A DNA stretch of 64,000 nt from Natronosalvus hydrolyticus. Its GTDB lineage: Archaea; Halobacteriota; Halobacteria; Halobacteriales; Natrialbaceae. Made by a program: the position numbers and the translations under genes. How positions within the stretch are numbered: position 1 is the stretch's first letter; each line of letters begins with the position of its first letter. A model generated the notes under the pieces. The model was not told the DNA's origin, did no database searches, and saw only the letters and a list, made by a program, of their open reading frames with translations. Below are positions 8,893 to 17,956 of this stretch, in pieces. The stretch is taken from contig JAOPJZ010000006.1 of the NCBI GenBank assembly GCA_025517525.1, positions 62,001 through 126,000 of the forward strand, read 5' to 3'.

Positions 8893-10650
8893 CTACAGAA
8901 TCGTTCCGTGTTTTTTGCTCGGCAGTGACTTTTCAATACCTTCGTAGAACGCAAACCGCGCGGCGAGTTCGTCGCGAAGCGAGCTCGGGGGGACGATTTC
9001 GTCGATAACGACCTCGCTCGCCATTCGATGAATATCGATGTCTTCGCGGTACTCTGCACGCAGTTCGGCTTCCATCTCGGCACGTTCGTCGGGGTCGTCG
9101 ACCTCGGAGAGTTTGCGGGCGTAGACGGCGTTGATCGCCGCTTCCGGACCCATGATGGCGATTTCACCGGAGGGGAGGCCGATTACGCTTTCGGGATCGT
9201 AGGCGGGCCCACCCATCGCGTAAATACCTGCGCCGTAGGCTTTCCGGACGATGACGGTCTGTTTTGGCACCGTCGCCGATGACGTCGCGTAGATCATCTT
9301 CTTCCCTTTCTCGAGGATGGCGTCCTTTTCGACCTGCGAACCGGCCATGAATCCCGGCGTATCACACAGGTAGAGCAACGGAATGTTGAACGCGTCCGAC
9401 TTCCAGATGAATTCTGCCGCCTTCTCTGCGGCGTCGGGGAAGATGGCACCCGCACGGTGGGCTGGCTGGTTGGCGACGATGCCGACCGGCCGACCGTCGA
9501 TTCGAGCGTAGGCCGTGATGATTTCCTGGCCGTACTCCGGGCGTAATTCGAAGTACGAGCCCTCGTCGACGACCCGGTCGATCAGGTCGACCATATCGTA
9601 GCCGCGGTTTGGCTCCTGTGGGATGATCGAGTCGATTCCCTTTGGTGGGTGCGCCGGGGGCTTCGTTTCGGTCATCGGTGGCGTTTCGTCCGCGTTGTCG
9701 GGCAAGTACGTGATGAGTTGTGCGACGAGTTCTCGAGCGTGTTCCTCGTCTTTCGCGACCAGATCGGCGGAACCGGATTCTCGAGCGTGAACCGTTGCGC
9801 CGCCGAGTTCTTGCATAGTGATGTCCTCGCCGGTGACCATCTGGACCATCCGCGGGGAGGCAATTGCCATCGCGGACATCCCTTCGACCATGATGGTGAA
9901 ATCCGCGAACACGGGCGTGTAGGCTGCGCCAGCGATACAGGGACCATACAGGACACAGATCTGTGGCACGCGCCCGGATAGCATCGAGTGGTTGTAGTAG
10001 TACTTACCGATACCTTGGCGGTTGGCGAAAAAGCCCGTTTGCTGATCGATTCGCCCGCCGGAGGAGTCCATCAGGTACAATACCGGCTGGCCTGTCTTGA
10101 GCGCACGCTGTTGCATCCGGAGGAATTTCTCGACCCCCTTTGCGGCCATCGATCCACGCTTGACGGTGTAATCATTGGCCATGAAGTGCAGGTCCCGGTC
10201 ATCGAAAGTTGCCGCGCCGGTGATCAGGGCGTCGGCGGGCAACCGGTCGTCGGCGTCGAACTCGGCGAAGCGGCCGTCCTCGAACAGGAACGAACTGTCG
10301 TCGCCGTCGAACCAGAGATCGATTCTGTCGCGCACGAACAGTTTTCCTTCGTCGGGTAACTGGACTTTGTACTTCTCGTGCCCTCCTTCGTAGATTTCTT
10401 CGATTTCCTCGAGCAACCGTTCCTCACGCTCGGTTGGACCCAGTTCTTCGGCGGCCCCGGTCGTCTCCGGGCCTCCTTCTTCGACGGGTGTTCCGTCTTC
10501 GTCGGTCGTCTCCGGCGGCGATACGGTTGCCGTCGGCTCGTCGGCCTCGCCGACGTACACCTGCACTTGGTCACCGACGTATTCTGCTAGCGCGGTGGCG
10601 ATGGCTGACGCTTCCTCCTCGGATGCACCCGGTCCGATACGAACGTTCAT
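8893..10650 (-). CDS. acyl-CoA carboxylase carboxyltransferase (beta) subunit with N-terminal extension
   Basis: Carboxyltransferase half of a biotin-dependent acyl-CoA carboxylase, moving CO2 from carboxybiotin to an acyl-CoA. The protein has 585 residues from the ATG at 10650; an earlier in-frame start would add 25 poor residues. The tandem crotonase-fold domains show SSGGRIDQQTG and GPCIAGAAY in the first half, and NQPAHRAGAIFPDAAEKAAEF, IPLLYLCDTPGFMAG and GGPAYDPE in the second. The first ~100 residues are an extra acidic extension: a small IGPGASEEEA domain, then a Pro/Glu linker. The acyl substrate (acetyl-, propionyl- or methylcrotonyl-CoA) cannot be fixed. No biotin carboxylase or biotin carrier gene is adjacent. 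A methylmalonyl-CoA mutase subunit at 24.6 kb makes the propionyl route reasonable. Confidence 0.88.
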   Translation of the reverse strand: MNVRIGPGASEEEASAIATALAEYVGDQVQVYVGEADEPTATVSPPETTDEDGTPVEEGGPETTGAAEELGPTEREERLLEEIEEIYEGGHEKYKVQLPDEGKLFVRDRIDLWFDGDDSSFLFEDGRFAEFDADDRLPADALITGAATFDDRDLHFMANDYTVKRGSMAAKGVEKFLRMQQRALKTGQPVLYLMDSSGGRIDQQTGFFANRQGIGKYYYNHSMLSGRVPQICVLYGPCIAGAAYTPVFADFTIMVEGMSAMAIASPRMVQMVTGEDITMQELGGATVHARESGSADLVAKDEEHARELVAQLITYLPDNADETPPMTETKPPAHPPKGIDSIIPQEPNRGYDMVDLIDRVVDEGSYFELRPEYGQEIITAYARIDGRPVGIVANQPAHRAGAIFPDAAEKAAEFIWKSDAFNIPLLYLCDTPGFMAGSQVEKDAILEKGKKMIYATSSATVPKQTVIVRKAYGAGIYAMGGPAYDPESVIGLPSGEIAIMGPEAAINAVYARKLSEVDDPDERAEMEAELRAEYREDIDIHRMASEVVIDEIVPPSSLRDELAARFAFYEGIEKSLPSKKHGTIL

Positions 10651-10875
10651 GGCAAATTCTGCGAGGAGGGGGACAAAACCGTTTTCCCTTTGTGATGGCG
10701 TCCACCGCTGGCAACCCTTCACCACGTGGTCTGTTGTGCACCTCCTCTCGAGTCTATTGTGTCACCGTCTCGAGCACACAATTGTACATTATTGAATCGT
10801 TTCGCCGGAACGGTCGGTGTATGGGAAAATTAGCTAACTGCGCCGACCACCCACTGGAGCTACCTGCCGATTCTC

Positions 10876-12045
10876 ATGTCGTCTTCACCCGATAGGCCGA
10901 GCGAACAGCGACTGGCGTCCGTCCGCGAGCGCCTCGACTACGAGATGGACCGGCGTGAAGTCCTGCGCACGCTTGTCGGTGCGGGATACACGCTCGGCCT
11001 GGCCCGATGGTTGGGCGTAGACGACGTGTTTAACGCGGCCGATGGCGAGGTTCCGGTCGTCACAGCTCTCGTACGATCCAACCCGGCTGACCCGTGGTCG
11101 CTCGAACCACAGACGACGAACGTGCCGGCGGCGTGGTATGCGAGGGTGAGAAAGGCCTTCGAACTCAACGATATGCTGGCTCAATCGACGATTACTGGCT
11201 ACCTCGGTAGTGCTGTCGTACCAGGATCGTACGATTCCGGGAGTGCACGAATCACCGTCGAAGTGTCGGTCGAGCCAACCGAACTTCGGGAGACGCTCGA
11301 GAAACTCGCCGATGGAATATTGTTCAATGTCAAGTCGATCAACCCGGACGACTTTTCGGAGGAACGGCCCGTGGGCGAGCCACGATACCTTCGGAACCCG
11401 GAGCAGCAAGGGGTTCCGGCTGGGATCATCTGTGAATCTCAATACAGTATCGCAACGCTTGGCGCACCGTTGTACGACCCCGATAGCCGCTCACATTATT
11501 TTTCGACGGCCCAACACGCGTTTCAGGCCGCTGGGGAAACCGTCGGAAGTCCCGTGTCCTTACCCTTCGAAAACGGGGAACAAAGCGAGTTAGGGCGAGT
11601 CGTCGGCAGTTACGAAGTCGCCGACGTCGCCATCATCGAACCGACTGGCTACTACCAGCCACATGGCGTCATTGCAGGCGACTCTACGTACGACGTTCGC
11701 GGGCAGTATACCCGATTAGGACTGGCCGACCTCGTTGCTCGTGGCGAACCGCTACACAAAGTCGGCGGGATGACCGGCCAGACGAGCGGTACGATTCAGG
11801 GAATCGATGCCGTCTCCTGTCTCACCAGCCGAACCTGCCGGCACGGACAGCTCCGCTGGGGGACCGAAACCGACATGACCGATGGTGACAGCGGCTCGGT
11901 AAGCTTTCACCGAGACGAGCAGGCAGACGACGGGAGCGTCCTGATCGCCGGCTTCAACAATGCACGCACCTGGTGGCCAGGACAGAGTTACGTCTGGGGT
12001 ATCAGCGCGTACGCTCTCACCGACCACCACGGCTTGCACTTCTGA
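10876..12045 (+). CDS. putative secreted trypsin-like serine protease (chymotrypsin fold)
   Basis: A 389-residue protein of a haloarchaeal family. A DRREVLRTLVGAGYTLGLA segment at residues 25-43 looks like a Tat signal, so export is likely. The second half carries a full chymotrypsin-type triad in the correct order: H214 in STAQHAF, D250 in EVADVAII and S339 in TDGDSGS, which corresponds to the GDSG nucleophile loop. The N-terminal part (residues 60-170) is a separate region of unknown fold that could be a propeptide or a substrate-binding part. I see no transmembrane anchor at the C-terminus. Family assignment rests on motifs only; a catalytically dead relative is possible, although no triad residue is missing. 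No strong TATA box is visible. Confidence 0.65.
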   Translation: MSSSPDRPSEQRLASVRERLDYEMDRREVLRTLVGAGYTLGLARWLGVDDVFNAADGEVPVVTALVRSNPADPWSLEPQTTNVPAAWYARVRKAFELNDMLAQSTITGYLGSAVVPGSYDSGSARITVEVSVEPTELRETLEKLADGILFNVKSINPDDFSEERPVGEPRYLRNPEQQGVPAGIICESQYSIATLGAPLYDPDSRSHYFSTAQHAFQAAGETVGSPVSLPFENGEQSELGRVVGSYEVADVAIIEPTGYYQPHGVIAGDSTYDVRGQYTRLGLADLVARGEPLHKVGGMTGQTSGTIQGIDAVSCLTSRTCRHGQLRWGTETDMTDGDSGSVSFHRDEQADDGSVLIAGFNNARTWWPGQSYVWGISAYALTDHHGLHF

Positions 12046-12100
12046 CTCGAGCCAGAACCGCCGAGGCTGAACACAGAAGCGGAAACCCATATCGAGATCA

Positions 12101-12382
12101 ATGACGCGCTCACGACACTCCGAATCGAAAAACGCCAGCGGCACAACCACACGGAGCGATCCGGATAGCGACACGAATCGACTCCGAGCGCTCGTCACCA
12201 CTGCCGGCCGACTCCTCGGGGACGCGCTCGTTCTCGGCTTGTGGACGCTGTTCGTCACCCTGTTGGTCCTCGCCGGGGGTTGGCCAGGCTGGTTGTATTA
12301 TTCGCTGTTGCTCGGCGGCGTCGTCGTGTACGTGTCCATTACCGTGCCATGGACGGGCGCTCGAGAAAAACTGTCGAACTGA
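12101..12382 (+). CDS. small two-helix membrane protein
   Basis: A 93-residue protein. The first 35 residues are polar and rich in Ser/Thr/Arg, followed by two hydrophobic helices (about residues 38-60 and 64-83) and a short polar tail. It is typical of conserved haloarchaeal membrane proteins without known function. It lies 55 bases after the trypsin-like gene on the same strand and could be co-transcribed with it. It meets the fructose bisphosphatase gene tail to tail with only 2 bases between the stop codons. Confidence 0.6.
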   Translation: MTRSRHSESKNASGTTTRSDPDSDTNRLRALVTTAGRLLGDALVLGLWTLFVTLLVLAGGWPGWLYYSLLLGGVVVYVSITVPWTGAREKLSN

Positions 12383-12384
12383 TG

Positions 12385-13257
12385 CTACTCGAGGGCGGCC
12401 TCGAGTCGGTCCACGTACTCCGTCGACCCGACGTACACGGGCGTTCGCTGGTGCAGCTCGGTCGCTTCGACATCGAGCAACGACCGGGTGCCATCAGAAG
12501 AACGACCGCCGGCTTGCTTGAGGACGTATCCGATCGGGTTCCCTTCGAACTGGAGTCGGAGTTTGCCGTTTTCATGGGTCTCGAGCGTTGGATAGGCAAA
12601 AATCCCGCCATAGCTGAGGACCTGATTAACGTCCCCGATCATCGCTCCGCCGTAGCGGAGTTTGAGTTCGGTTCTGATCGTCTCGACGTACGATTCGATT
12701 GCGGGTGGCCAGTGCTGTGCACGGCCGCCGAATCCGAAGACGACGGGGTCCTCGGGGAGCGTGAGGTCGTCAGTGATGAGCGTCCGCTCCCCCCCGGAGA
12801 GTTCGTACTCGCTGACGCCCTCCTCATTGGCGACCGCCATGGTGATGATTGGACCGTAGAGGACGAATCCCGCGGTAACCAGCGACCGACCGGAAGCTGG
12901 CAGCGGTTGGTCATAGACGCCGAATATGGTTCCCATGGTGTTGTTCGATTGCAGGTTCGAGGAACCATCGAGTGGATCGACCGCGACGGCGAACCCGTCC
13001 TCGATATCGCCACACTCGAATACCTCGGGCTCTTCCTCGCTCGCGTACTGTGCGACGCCGTCGATTGCCGACAGTCGCCGCCTGAGGATGCCGTCGGCCC
13101 ACACGTCGGCTTCCATCTGCACCTCGCCGCTTGGATTTTCGGCTTCGACGGCACCGCGCCGGCCGACCAGCCCCTGTCTAATTTCCGCGGCTGACCGAGC
13201 GATGACGTTCACGATTGATTCGAGAGTCTCAGACCGTCGAGTAGCCGATGCCGCCAT
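12385..13257 (-). CDS. fbp: fructose-1,6-bisphosphatase, class 1
   Basis: Hydrolyses fructose 1,6-bisphosphate to fructose 6-phosphate, the committed step of gluconeogenesis. The 290-residue protein has the metal-binding motif DPLDGSSN at about residues 94-101. It also shows EEEPE near residue 75, the LRYGGAMIGDVNQVL substrate-binding stretch and the YVLKQAGG C-terminal motif. The ATG at 13257 lies 2 bases after the aldolase stop codon; a GTG at 13263 would overlap it. It is the second gene of a two-gene unit with the class I aldolase, so synthesis of the two sequential enzymes is probably coupled. Confidence 0.93.
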   Translation of the reverse strand: MAASATRRSETLESIVNVIARSAAEIRQGLVGRRGAVEAENPSGEVQMEADVWADGILRRRLSAIDGVAQYASEEEPEVFECGDIEDGFAVAVDPLDGSSNLQSNNTMGTIFGVYDQPLPASGRSLVTAGFVLYGPIITMAVANEEGVSEYELSGGERTLITDDLTLPEDPVVFGFGGRAQHWPPAIESYVETIRTELKLRYGGAMIGDVNQVLSYGGIFAYPTLETHENGKLRLQFEGNPIGYVLKQAGGRSSDGTRSLLDVEATELHQRTPVYVGSTEYVDRLEAALE

Positions 13258-13259
13258 AC

Positions 13260-14048
13260 TCACTCACCGAGGGCGGCATCCGCCGTTTCGCCCTCGTAAA
13301 TGACCTTTTCGAGGGCGTCGAGGATTCGGGACGGATCCTGACGTTGCCAGACGTTTCGACCGACGGCAAGCCCGTTTGCACCTGCGTCGATGACCGCCTC
13401 GACACTCGAGAGGAACTGGAGGTCATCTTTCTTCGAACCGCCACTCATGACGACTTTCATATCGCCGGCGGATTTGACCGCGTGTGCCATCGCGTCGCGG
13501 CTGCCGGGGTATTTGACCTTCGCGATGTCGGCCCCGAGCTCGAGTGCCAGGCGGGACGCGTACGAAATCGTACTTGGTTTGGTGTCGTTTTTGACACCCT
13601 GCCCACGGGGGTACGACCACATGACGACCGGAAGGTCGTACTCGCGGGCCGCTTCGTGAATCTCGCGGAACTCCTCGGCCATCTCGACCTCGTTGTTGGA
13701 ACCGCCATAGAGAGTGAACCCGACCGCGTCGGCACCAATTTCGGCAGCGTACTCCACCGAACAGTTGACCGACGAATCGGGTTCGCCCATCCAGAGGTTT
13801 GAGGTGCCGTTGAGTTTGACGAGGAGGTTGACGTCGTCCTCGTAACTCGGGTAGTAGCCTTCGGCGATCCCTTTCTGGACGGCCATACAGGTCACGGCAT
13901 CGTGGGTTGCCGTCTCGAACACCGTCGACGGGTCGAGCTTTTCTGGAACGGCTTTGAAATCGACTGGCCCGTGCTCGAGGCCGTGGTCCATCGCGAGAAT
14001 CAGGGCGTTTCCGTCACGAACGATTGGCGTGTCGTCGATGGGTAGCAT
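13260..14048 (-). CDS. fructose-bisphosphate aldolase, archaeal class I (FbaB/DhnA type)
   Basis: Condenses dihydroxyacetone phosphate and glyceraldehyde 3-phosphate through a Schiff base. The 262-residue protein follows the archaeal class I aldolase (Thermoproteus type): AMDHGLEHGP at residues 19-28, VKLNG at 78-82, VMWSYPRG at 142-149, IAKVKYPG at 176-183 with Lys177/Lys179 as Schiff-base candidates, and GLAVGRNVWQR near the end. Its position just before fbp supports fructose bisphosphate as substrate. The related shikimate-precursor enzyme (ADH synthase) is the main alternative. The ATG at 14048 lies 25-30 bases from a good TATA element; an upstream frame extension is disregarded. Confidence 0.85.
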   Translation of the reverse strand: MLPIDDTPIVRDGNALILAMDHGLEHGPVDFKAVPEKLDPSTVFETATHDAVTCMAVQKGIAEGYYPSYEDDVNLLVKLNGTSNLWMGEPDSSVNCSVEYAAEIGADAVGFTLYGGSNNEVEMAEEFREIHEAAREYDLPVVMWSYPRGQGVKNDTKPSTISYASRLALELGADIAKVKYPGSRDAMAHAVKSAGDMKVVMSGGSKKDDLQFLSSVEAVIDAGANGLAVGRNVWQRQDPSRILDALEKVIYEGETADAALGE

Positions 14049-14352
14049 CTGATGAGATGTCCAACAGCACCACATATAGCACTGGCGATCTTGTAAACTA
14101 AAAAGTACTTTCTCGAGTAGTAAATTCGGTCGGTAAACGCGTACAAACATGTGTTATGCTGACGTAGCTGTCACTCGTACTTGAGTACGTATCACTTACC
14201 TGGCGTCTCTCGTCAGTCGTTCAGGGACGAGGGTTTTCGACGAACCCGTTTGAGAAAAGCGGCCTCGAGCGGGGATGGCCAGCCACCGTACCAGACCGGC
14301 CGCTATCCACCTGGCATTCGGAATTGAGGCACTTGCGAAGCGAGCTGTCGGG
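14049..14352. other. intergenic region, 304 bases, with a short palindrome
   Basis: Holds the aldolase promoter at its left end. At 14176-14189 there is a 14-base inverted repeat with perfect 6-base arms (CGTACT, two bases, AGTACG). It could be an operator, a small hairpin after the gene ending at 14353, or chance. I see no gene. Confidence 0.5.
14073..14078 (-). promoter_or_regulatory. TATA element of the aldolase-fbp operon
   Basis: Read on the minus strand it is TATATG, 25-30 bases before the aldolase ATG at 14048. The spacing implies a leaderless transcript. Confidence 0.6.
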
Positions 14353-14910
14353 TTACTTGAATAATTCTCGAGCGTTGTATCGCCACGTCCTGACGTGTAA
14401 CACGTTGAGGTCGAGTGCTGTAGCGACGTCTCGAGCCGGAATCGTCGCCAGCCGCTCGGCGGACGTGATGCCCGCCTCGGCCAATTTTTGTGCCTTCTCG
14501 GGACTAACCCCGGCAACCTGCGTGATCGGCGTAGGTTCTGGCCAGGGGCGTTCCGTGTCGCTTGCGGTTTCCGTTTCGGCAGCCCTCGAGGACGCAGATT
14601 CGAACGCCTGCCAGGTCGAATCCGCGCTGGCAGCCACCCACTCCCGCTCGGCCGCTCCCAGTCCACGAACCTCACTCGAGCGACGGTCGAGGTCGCCTTC
14701 GGACGTGAACGACCACGGGAGCGAAAACTGACGACGAAGACTGTCGGCGACCGATTCCTCGACGCCGGCATCGAGCAACATCCGATACGAGCAATCTTTT
14801 TTCGAGACGACTGCCGGCTCGATGCCAACCTTCTCGAGTGCAACTCGGGCTGACTCCTCGAGTCCGGCCGCCGTATCGTCGGTCGATTCGATCACGTTTT
14901 CGTTGCTCAC
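14353..14910 (-). CDS. helix-hairpin-helix protein, haloarchaeal family
   Basis: About 185 residues if the GTG at 14910 is used; the frame is open further upstream (to 15015) but that part is less protein-like and runs towards the divergent gene. The C-terminal half, TPITQVAGVSPEKAQKLAEAG followed by TSAERLATIPARDVATAL, is a helix-hairpin-helix unit like those at the end of topoisomerase- or RNA-polymerase-type DNA-binding domains. The N-terminal half (EKVGIEPAVVSKKDCSYRML) resembles a second degenerate unit. A role in DNA binding is inferred from this fold only. I associate the arrangement with a haloarchaeal DUF (possibly DUF7409). Confidence 0.6.
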   Translation of the reverse strand: MSNENVIESTDDTAAGLEESARVALEKVGIEPAVVSKKDCSYRMLLDAGVEESVADSLRRQFSLPWSFTSEGDLDRRSSEVRGLGAAEREWVAASADSTWQAFESASSRAAETETASDTERPWPEPTPITQVAGVSPEKAQKLAEAGITSAERLATIPARDVATALDLNVLHVRTWRYNARELFK

Positions 14911-15069
14911 AGGCCTCACCGGTGCTATCCGTATCTCGGAGTGGCCCCCCTTGAACGTTCCCCTCCCGAGCTGTAGTGTCGTTTTTGTGATGTCTTGTTT
15001 CAGGTACAAGCACACAGTCTTTCACGGTCTTTCGGCAGGTTTACCACCGGCTGTAACAAACCTCGAACT

Positions 15070-15924
15070 ATGGTACGCCAGGATATCGAGCGAATCGGCG
15101 TCGTCGGTGCAGGCACGATGGGAAGCGGCATCGCACAGGTCGCTGCAACCCGTGGCTACGATGTCGTCATGCGCGACATCGAACCGGAGTACGTCGAAAA
15201 CGGGTTCGACACCATCGAAGACAGTCTCGAGCGCCTGGAGCGGAAGGATGCACTCGAGGAATCGGCCGACACGATTCGTGACCGTATCACCGGAACGACA
15301 GCCCTCAACGACCTCAGCGATGCCGACCTCGTGGTCGAAGCCGCTATCGAGGACATGGCCGTCAAGCAGGACATCTTCCAGGGCCTGGAGGCTCACTGTG
15401 GGACGGATGTAATCCTCGCGACGAACACCAGTACGCTCTCGATTACGTCGATTGCCGCCCCGCTCGAGCACCCGGTGCGAGTCGTTGGCTTACACTTCAT
15501 GAATCCCGTCCCGATTATGGAGGGTGTCGAAATCGTCGTGGGGGAGAAAACGACAGAAGAGGTGACCGAACTGGCACACAACATTGCCGAGGATCTCGGG
15601 AAAACGACCTGGGAATCGGATGACAAACCAGGGTTCGTCACCAACCGCATTTTGATGCCGTGGCTCAACGAGGGTATTCGCGCGTACGACGAAGGCGTTG
15701 CGAGCAAAGAAGACATCGACGCCGGCATGGAACTCGGCACGAACGTCCCGATGGGACCGCTCACCCTCGCGGACCACATTGGCCTCGACGTCTGCCTGCA
15801 CGCCTCTCAGACCATGTACGAGGAACTAGGTGACCGGTACAAACCAGCGTATCTCCTCAAACGAAAGGTCGAAGCCGGCGACCTCGGGAAGAAAACCGGC
15901 CGCGGCTTCTACGACTACGAGTAA
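15070..15924 (+). CDS. 3-hydroxyacyl-CoA dehydrogenase (3-hydroxybutyryl-CoA dehydrogenase type)
   Basis: Oxidises 3-hydroxyacyl-CoA to 3-ketoacyl-CoA with NAD+, in beta-oxidation or the reverse direction. The 284-residue protein is the usual size of the single-function enzyme. The Rossmann motif [14 protein letters not shown] covers residues 10-23. The catalytic motif [16 protein letters not shown] contains His142, with [13 protein letters not shown] in the C-terminal domain and the typical end [12 protein letters not shown]. The ATG at 15070 is chosen because the frame before it lacks family residues. An acyl-CoA dehydrogenase lies 2 kb downstream on the same strand, but a lipid-synthesis gene intervenes, so they are not one operon. 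Confidence 0.93.
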   Translation: MVRQDIERIGVVGAGTMGSGIAQVAATRGYDVVMRDIEPEYVENGFDTIEDSLERLERKDALEESADTIRDRITGTTALNDLSDADLVVEAAIEDMAVKQDIFQGLEAHCGTDVILATNTSTLSITSIAAPLEHPVRVVGLHFMNPVPIMEGVEIVVGEKTTEEVTELAHNIAEDLGKTTWESDDKPGFVTNRILMPWLNEGIRAYDEGVASKEDIDAGMELGTNVPMGPLTLADHIGLDVCLHASQTMYEELGDRYKPAYLLKRKVEAGDLGKKTGRGFYDYE

Positions 15925-16065
15925 CGCGCCGCTCGTTTATTCGTTACGCCTGCACGTGTGCGTCGGATCGATAGCAACAGTCAGGTACGATCGCCAGGTT
16001 CGACTTGCACCCCAACGCGTAACGGAGGACTGGTCTCGAGGACATACTGTTGTAAATCCAATATC

Positions 16066-16074
16066 TTTATATTT
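16066..16074 (+). promoter_or_regulatory. TATA element for the small Tat-type protein gene
   Basis: TTTATATTT lies 22-30 bases before the ATG at 16096, a clear leaderless arrangement. Confidence 0.6.
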
Positions 16075-16095
16075 CAATGTAGCGAAGACAGCATA

Positions 16096-16542
16096 ATGCC
16101 CTCCACGAAGCGATTGCGTCGACGGACAGTGCTCACTGGCGGCCTCGGTGGGGCTGGCGCGTTTCTGACCGGAACCTACGCCTGGAATCGGTACTCGAGA
16201 CGCCATAATTTGCGTATTCGCTCACTTCGCTGTCGGAACGAAACCGAGGAGACGGTTCAACTCACACTGACCGTCGGGACCGATCTCGAGCGCGCCGTCG
16301 AGACGACACAGTGGCTCGACCCGAAGGGACAGGACCGTGCCGAGCAACACGTCAATGGGCCGTGGCTCAAATACCCGAAGCCCTACAGTGTGTCCGTGGA
16401 GACGCCACACGACGCCCGAGTGCTTTCGAACGGGACGATCATCGACGAACTCGACAGCCGCTGGGGACCCCAGCAAGCAGTGATCGAAATCGTCATCACG
16501 CCCGAACAAACGCTCAAAACTACCGTTGAAGCGTACTCCTGA
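16096..16542 (+). CDS. small exported or anchored protein with Tat-like signal
   Basis: A 148-residue protein. The N-terminus RLRRRTVLTGG followed by a Gly/Ala-rich hydrophobic stretch (to about residue 32) is a Tat-like signal or membrane anchor. The remainder is predicted to be beta-rich (LTLTVGTDLE, YSVSVETP, AVIEIVITPE), with an aromatic NGPWLKYPKPY segment in the middle. There are no cysteines suitable for a lipobox, so it may be secreted or held by its signal helix. I recognise no family; a small extracytoplasmic beta-sandwich protein is an inference. Confidence 0.6.
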   Translation: MPSTKRLRRRTVLTGGLGGAGAFLTGTYAWNRYSRRHNLRIRSLRCRNETEETVQLTLTVGTDLERAVETTQWLDPKGQDRAEQHVNGPWLKYPKPYSVSVETPHDARVLSNGTIIDELDSRWGPQQAVIEIVITPEQTLKTTVEAYS

Positions 16543-16682
16543 AAGGCAGTGTACTCCTGAGCAGCCTCGAGCAACATAGATATCACGTTGTTTCGACCCG
16601 ATCTCGAGGCCTCCCAGACTCAATCCCCCCAATAATCAGCATCTGGCCACGATACTTCGTTCGTAATTTGTGATGGGGGCGA

Positions 16683-17729
16683 CTACTTGTGCAACGGTTT
16701 TTCGGACATCTCGACGCGCAGTTCCTCGAGGGCCGAGCGCGAGACGTCCTGTTCGAAGTGCTGGATGACGGCAAACACTTCCGCCCGTGAAATTTTGACG
16801 TTGCCTTCTTCGACGACATCTTCCGGCCGTTCACGGAGCTCTCGAAGCGTACCAACGGCGAGTAAATACGGAATCGCCCACGCCGAAAGGGTGTTTCCGT
16901 GGCGTTCGGGCACGACCTCGAGGTACTGTTGTGCGCCATCGAGGTACTCCTCCGCTCGACCCGTTACCCGGCGAATAACGTTGGTCACGCCCGTCTGGTT
17001 CGATTCGTCGGTAACGGCGTCCATCGCCACGTCTTCTTCCTCGAGCCACTCGGCAGGTAGATAGACGTTGTTCTCCTCGTGATAGTCCGTTTCGACGTCT
17101 TTGGCGATGTTCACCAGTTGCAACAACAGCGCGAACGCGCGGGCGTTCTCCCGAAGCACTTCCGCTTTGTCCGGCGACGTCCCACGGGCGACCAATCCCG
17201 TGATGAGCGTTCCCACCGTCCCGGCGGCATACCAGCAATACTCTTCGAGTTCTTCCAGCGTCTGCAATCGCAGTCCACCCTCCTCGGCGTAGCGGTCAGT
17301 GAACATGGCCATGCCGTCGACCAGTTCACGAACTGGCTCGCGCATGATCTCGCGCGGTTCGTCCTCGAACGCTTCGAATGTGCGGACGACACGTGGTGTC
17401 TGGGCGACGACTTCCCAGTCGGCGGACCGATCCGTCGGCAACCAGGGTTCGACCTGATCCCGAAAGTCCTCGGCTGACACGTCTGATTCGGGGTCGAGAA
17501 CGTCGTCGTACGTCTCGAGCAGCGCCGTTTGCTCGTCCGGTGGGATATGACCGGCATCTTCAACGGTGTCAGCAACACGACACAACAGGTAGCCGAGACA
17601 GATGTGTCTGGCCATCGGCTCCTCGAGTCGGTCGATGGTAATGGAGAAGGTCCGCGAAACGCCGTGAACGGCCTCGTAACACCACTCGAGGTCGCTTTCG
17701 ATAGTAGGGGAGGTGTGACCGGGAGTCAT
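16683..17729 (-). CDS. squalene/phytoene synthase family protein, probably squalene synthase
   Basis: Head-to-head prenyl diphosphate condensation, making squalene or phytoene for membrane lipids or carotenoids. The 348-residue protein has both aspartate-rich Mg-binding motifs: D54-TVE-D58 and D211-VET-D215. The ARHICLGYLLCRVADT helix precedes the first. EYCWYAAGTVG (residues 163-173) is closer to the YCxYVAGxVG of squalene synthases than to the YxYRVAGxVG of phytoene synthases. All substrate-diphosphate residues appear intact. It is a lone gene with no carotenoid genes next to it, which also favours squalene. Confidence 0.85.
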   Translation of the reverse strand: MTPGHTSPTIESDLEWCYEAVHGVSRTFSITIDRLEEPMARHICLGYLLCRVADTVEDAGHIPPDEQTALLETYDDVLDPESDVSAEDFRDQVEPWLPTDRSADWEVVAQTPRVVRTFEAFEDEPREIMREPVRELVDGMAMFTDRYAEEGGLRLQTLEELEEYCWYAAGTVGTLITGLVARGTSPDKAEVLRENARAFALLLQLVNIAKDVETDYHEENNVYLPAEWLEEEDVAMDAVTDESNQTGVTNVIRRVTGRAEEYLDGAQQYLEVVPERHGNTLSAWAIPYLLAVGTLRELRERPEDVVEEGNVKISRAEVFAVIQHFEQDVSRSALEELRVEMSEKPLHK

Positions 17730-17956
17730 CTAATGAGACCCTTTCGTATTCATTCCGGAAAAACACCCCGGTCCCGGTCGATGTAACCAACCAATATGAA
17801 AGTTCCGGGAATGGGAAATGACACTCTAATGGCGGATTACAGAATTTCGAGGAGCAAGCCCACGACTGAATTTGTGGGAATAGTCACGAATAGGTTGTGG
17901 ATGGACGTGGATTCGCGTATAACAATAATAAAGAAGCGTCCACCGTATATCTCGGT

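Noticed and set aside
12241..13194. A 317-codon plus-strand frame opposite fbp
   Set aside because: fbp on the minus strand has all family motifs; the plus frame has none.
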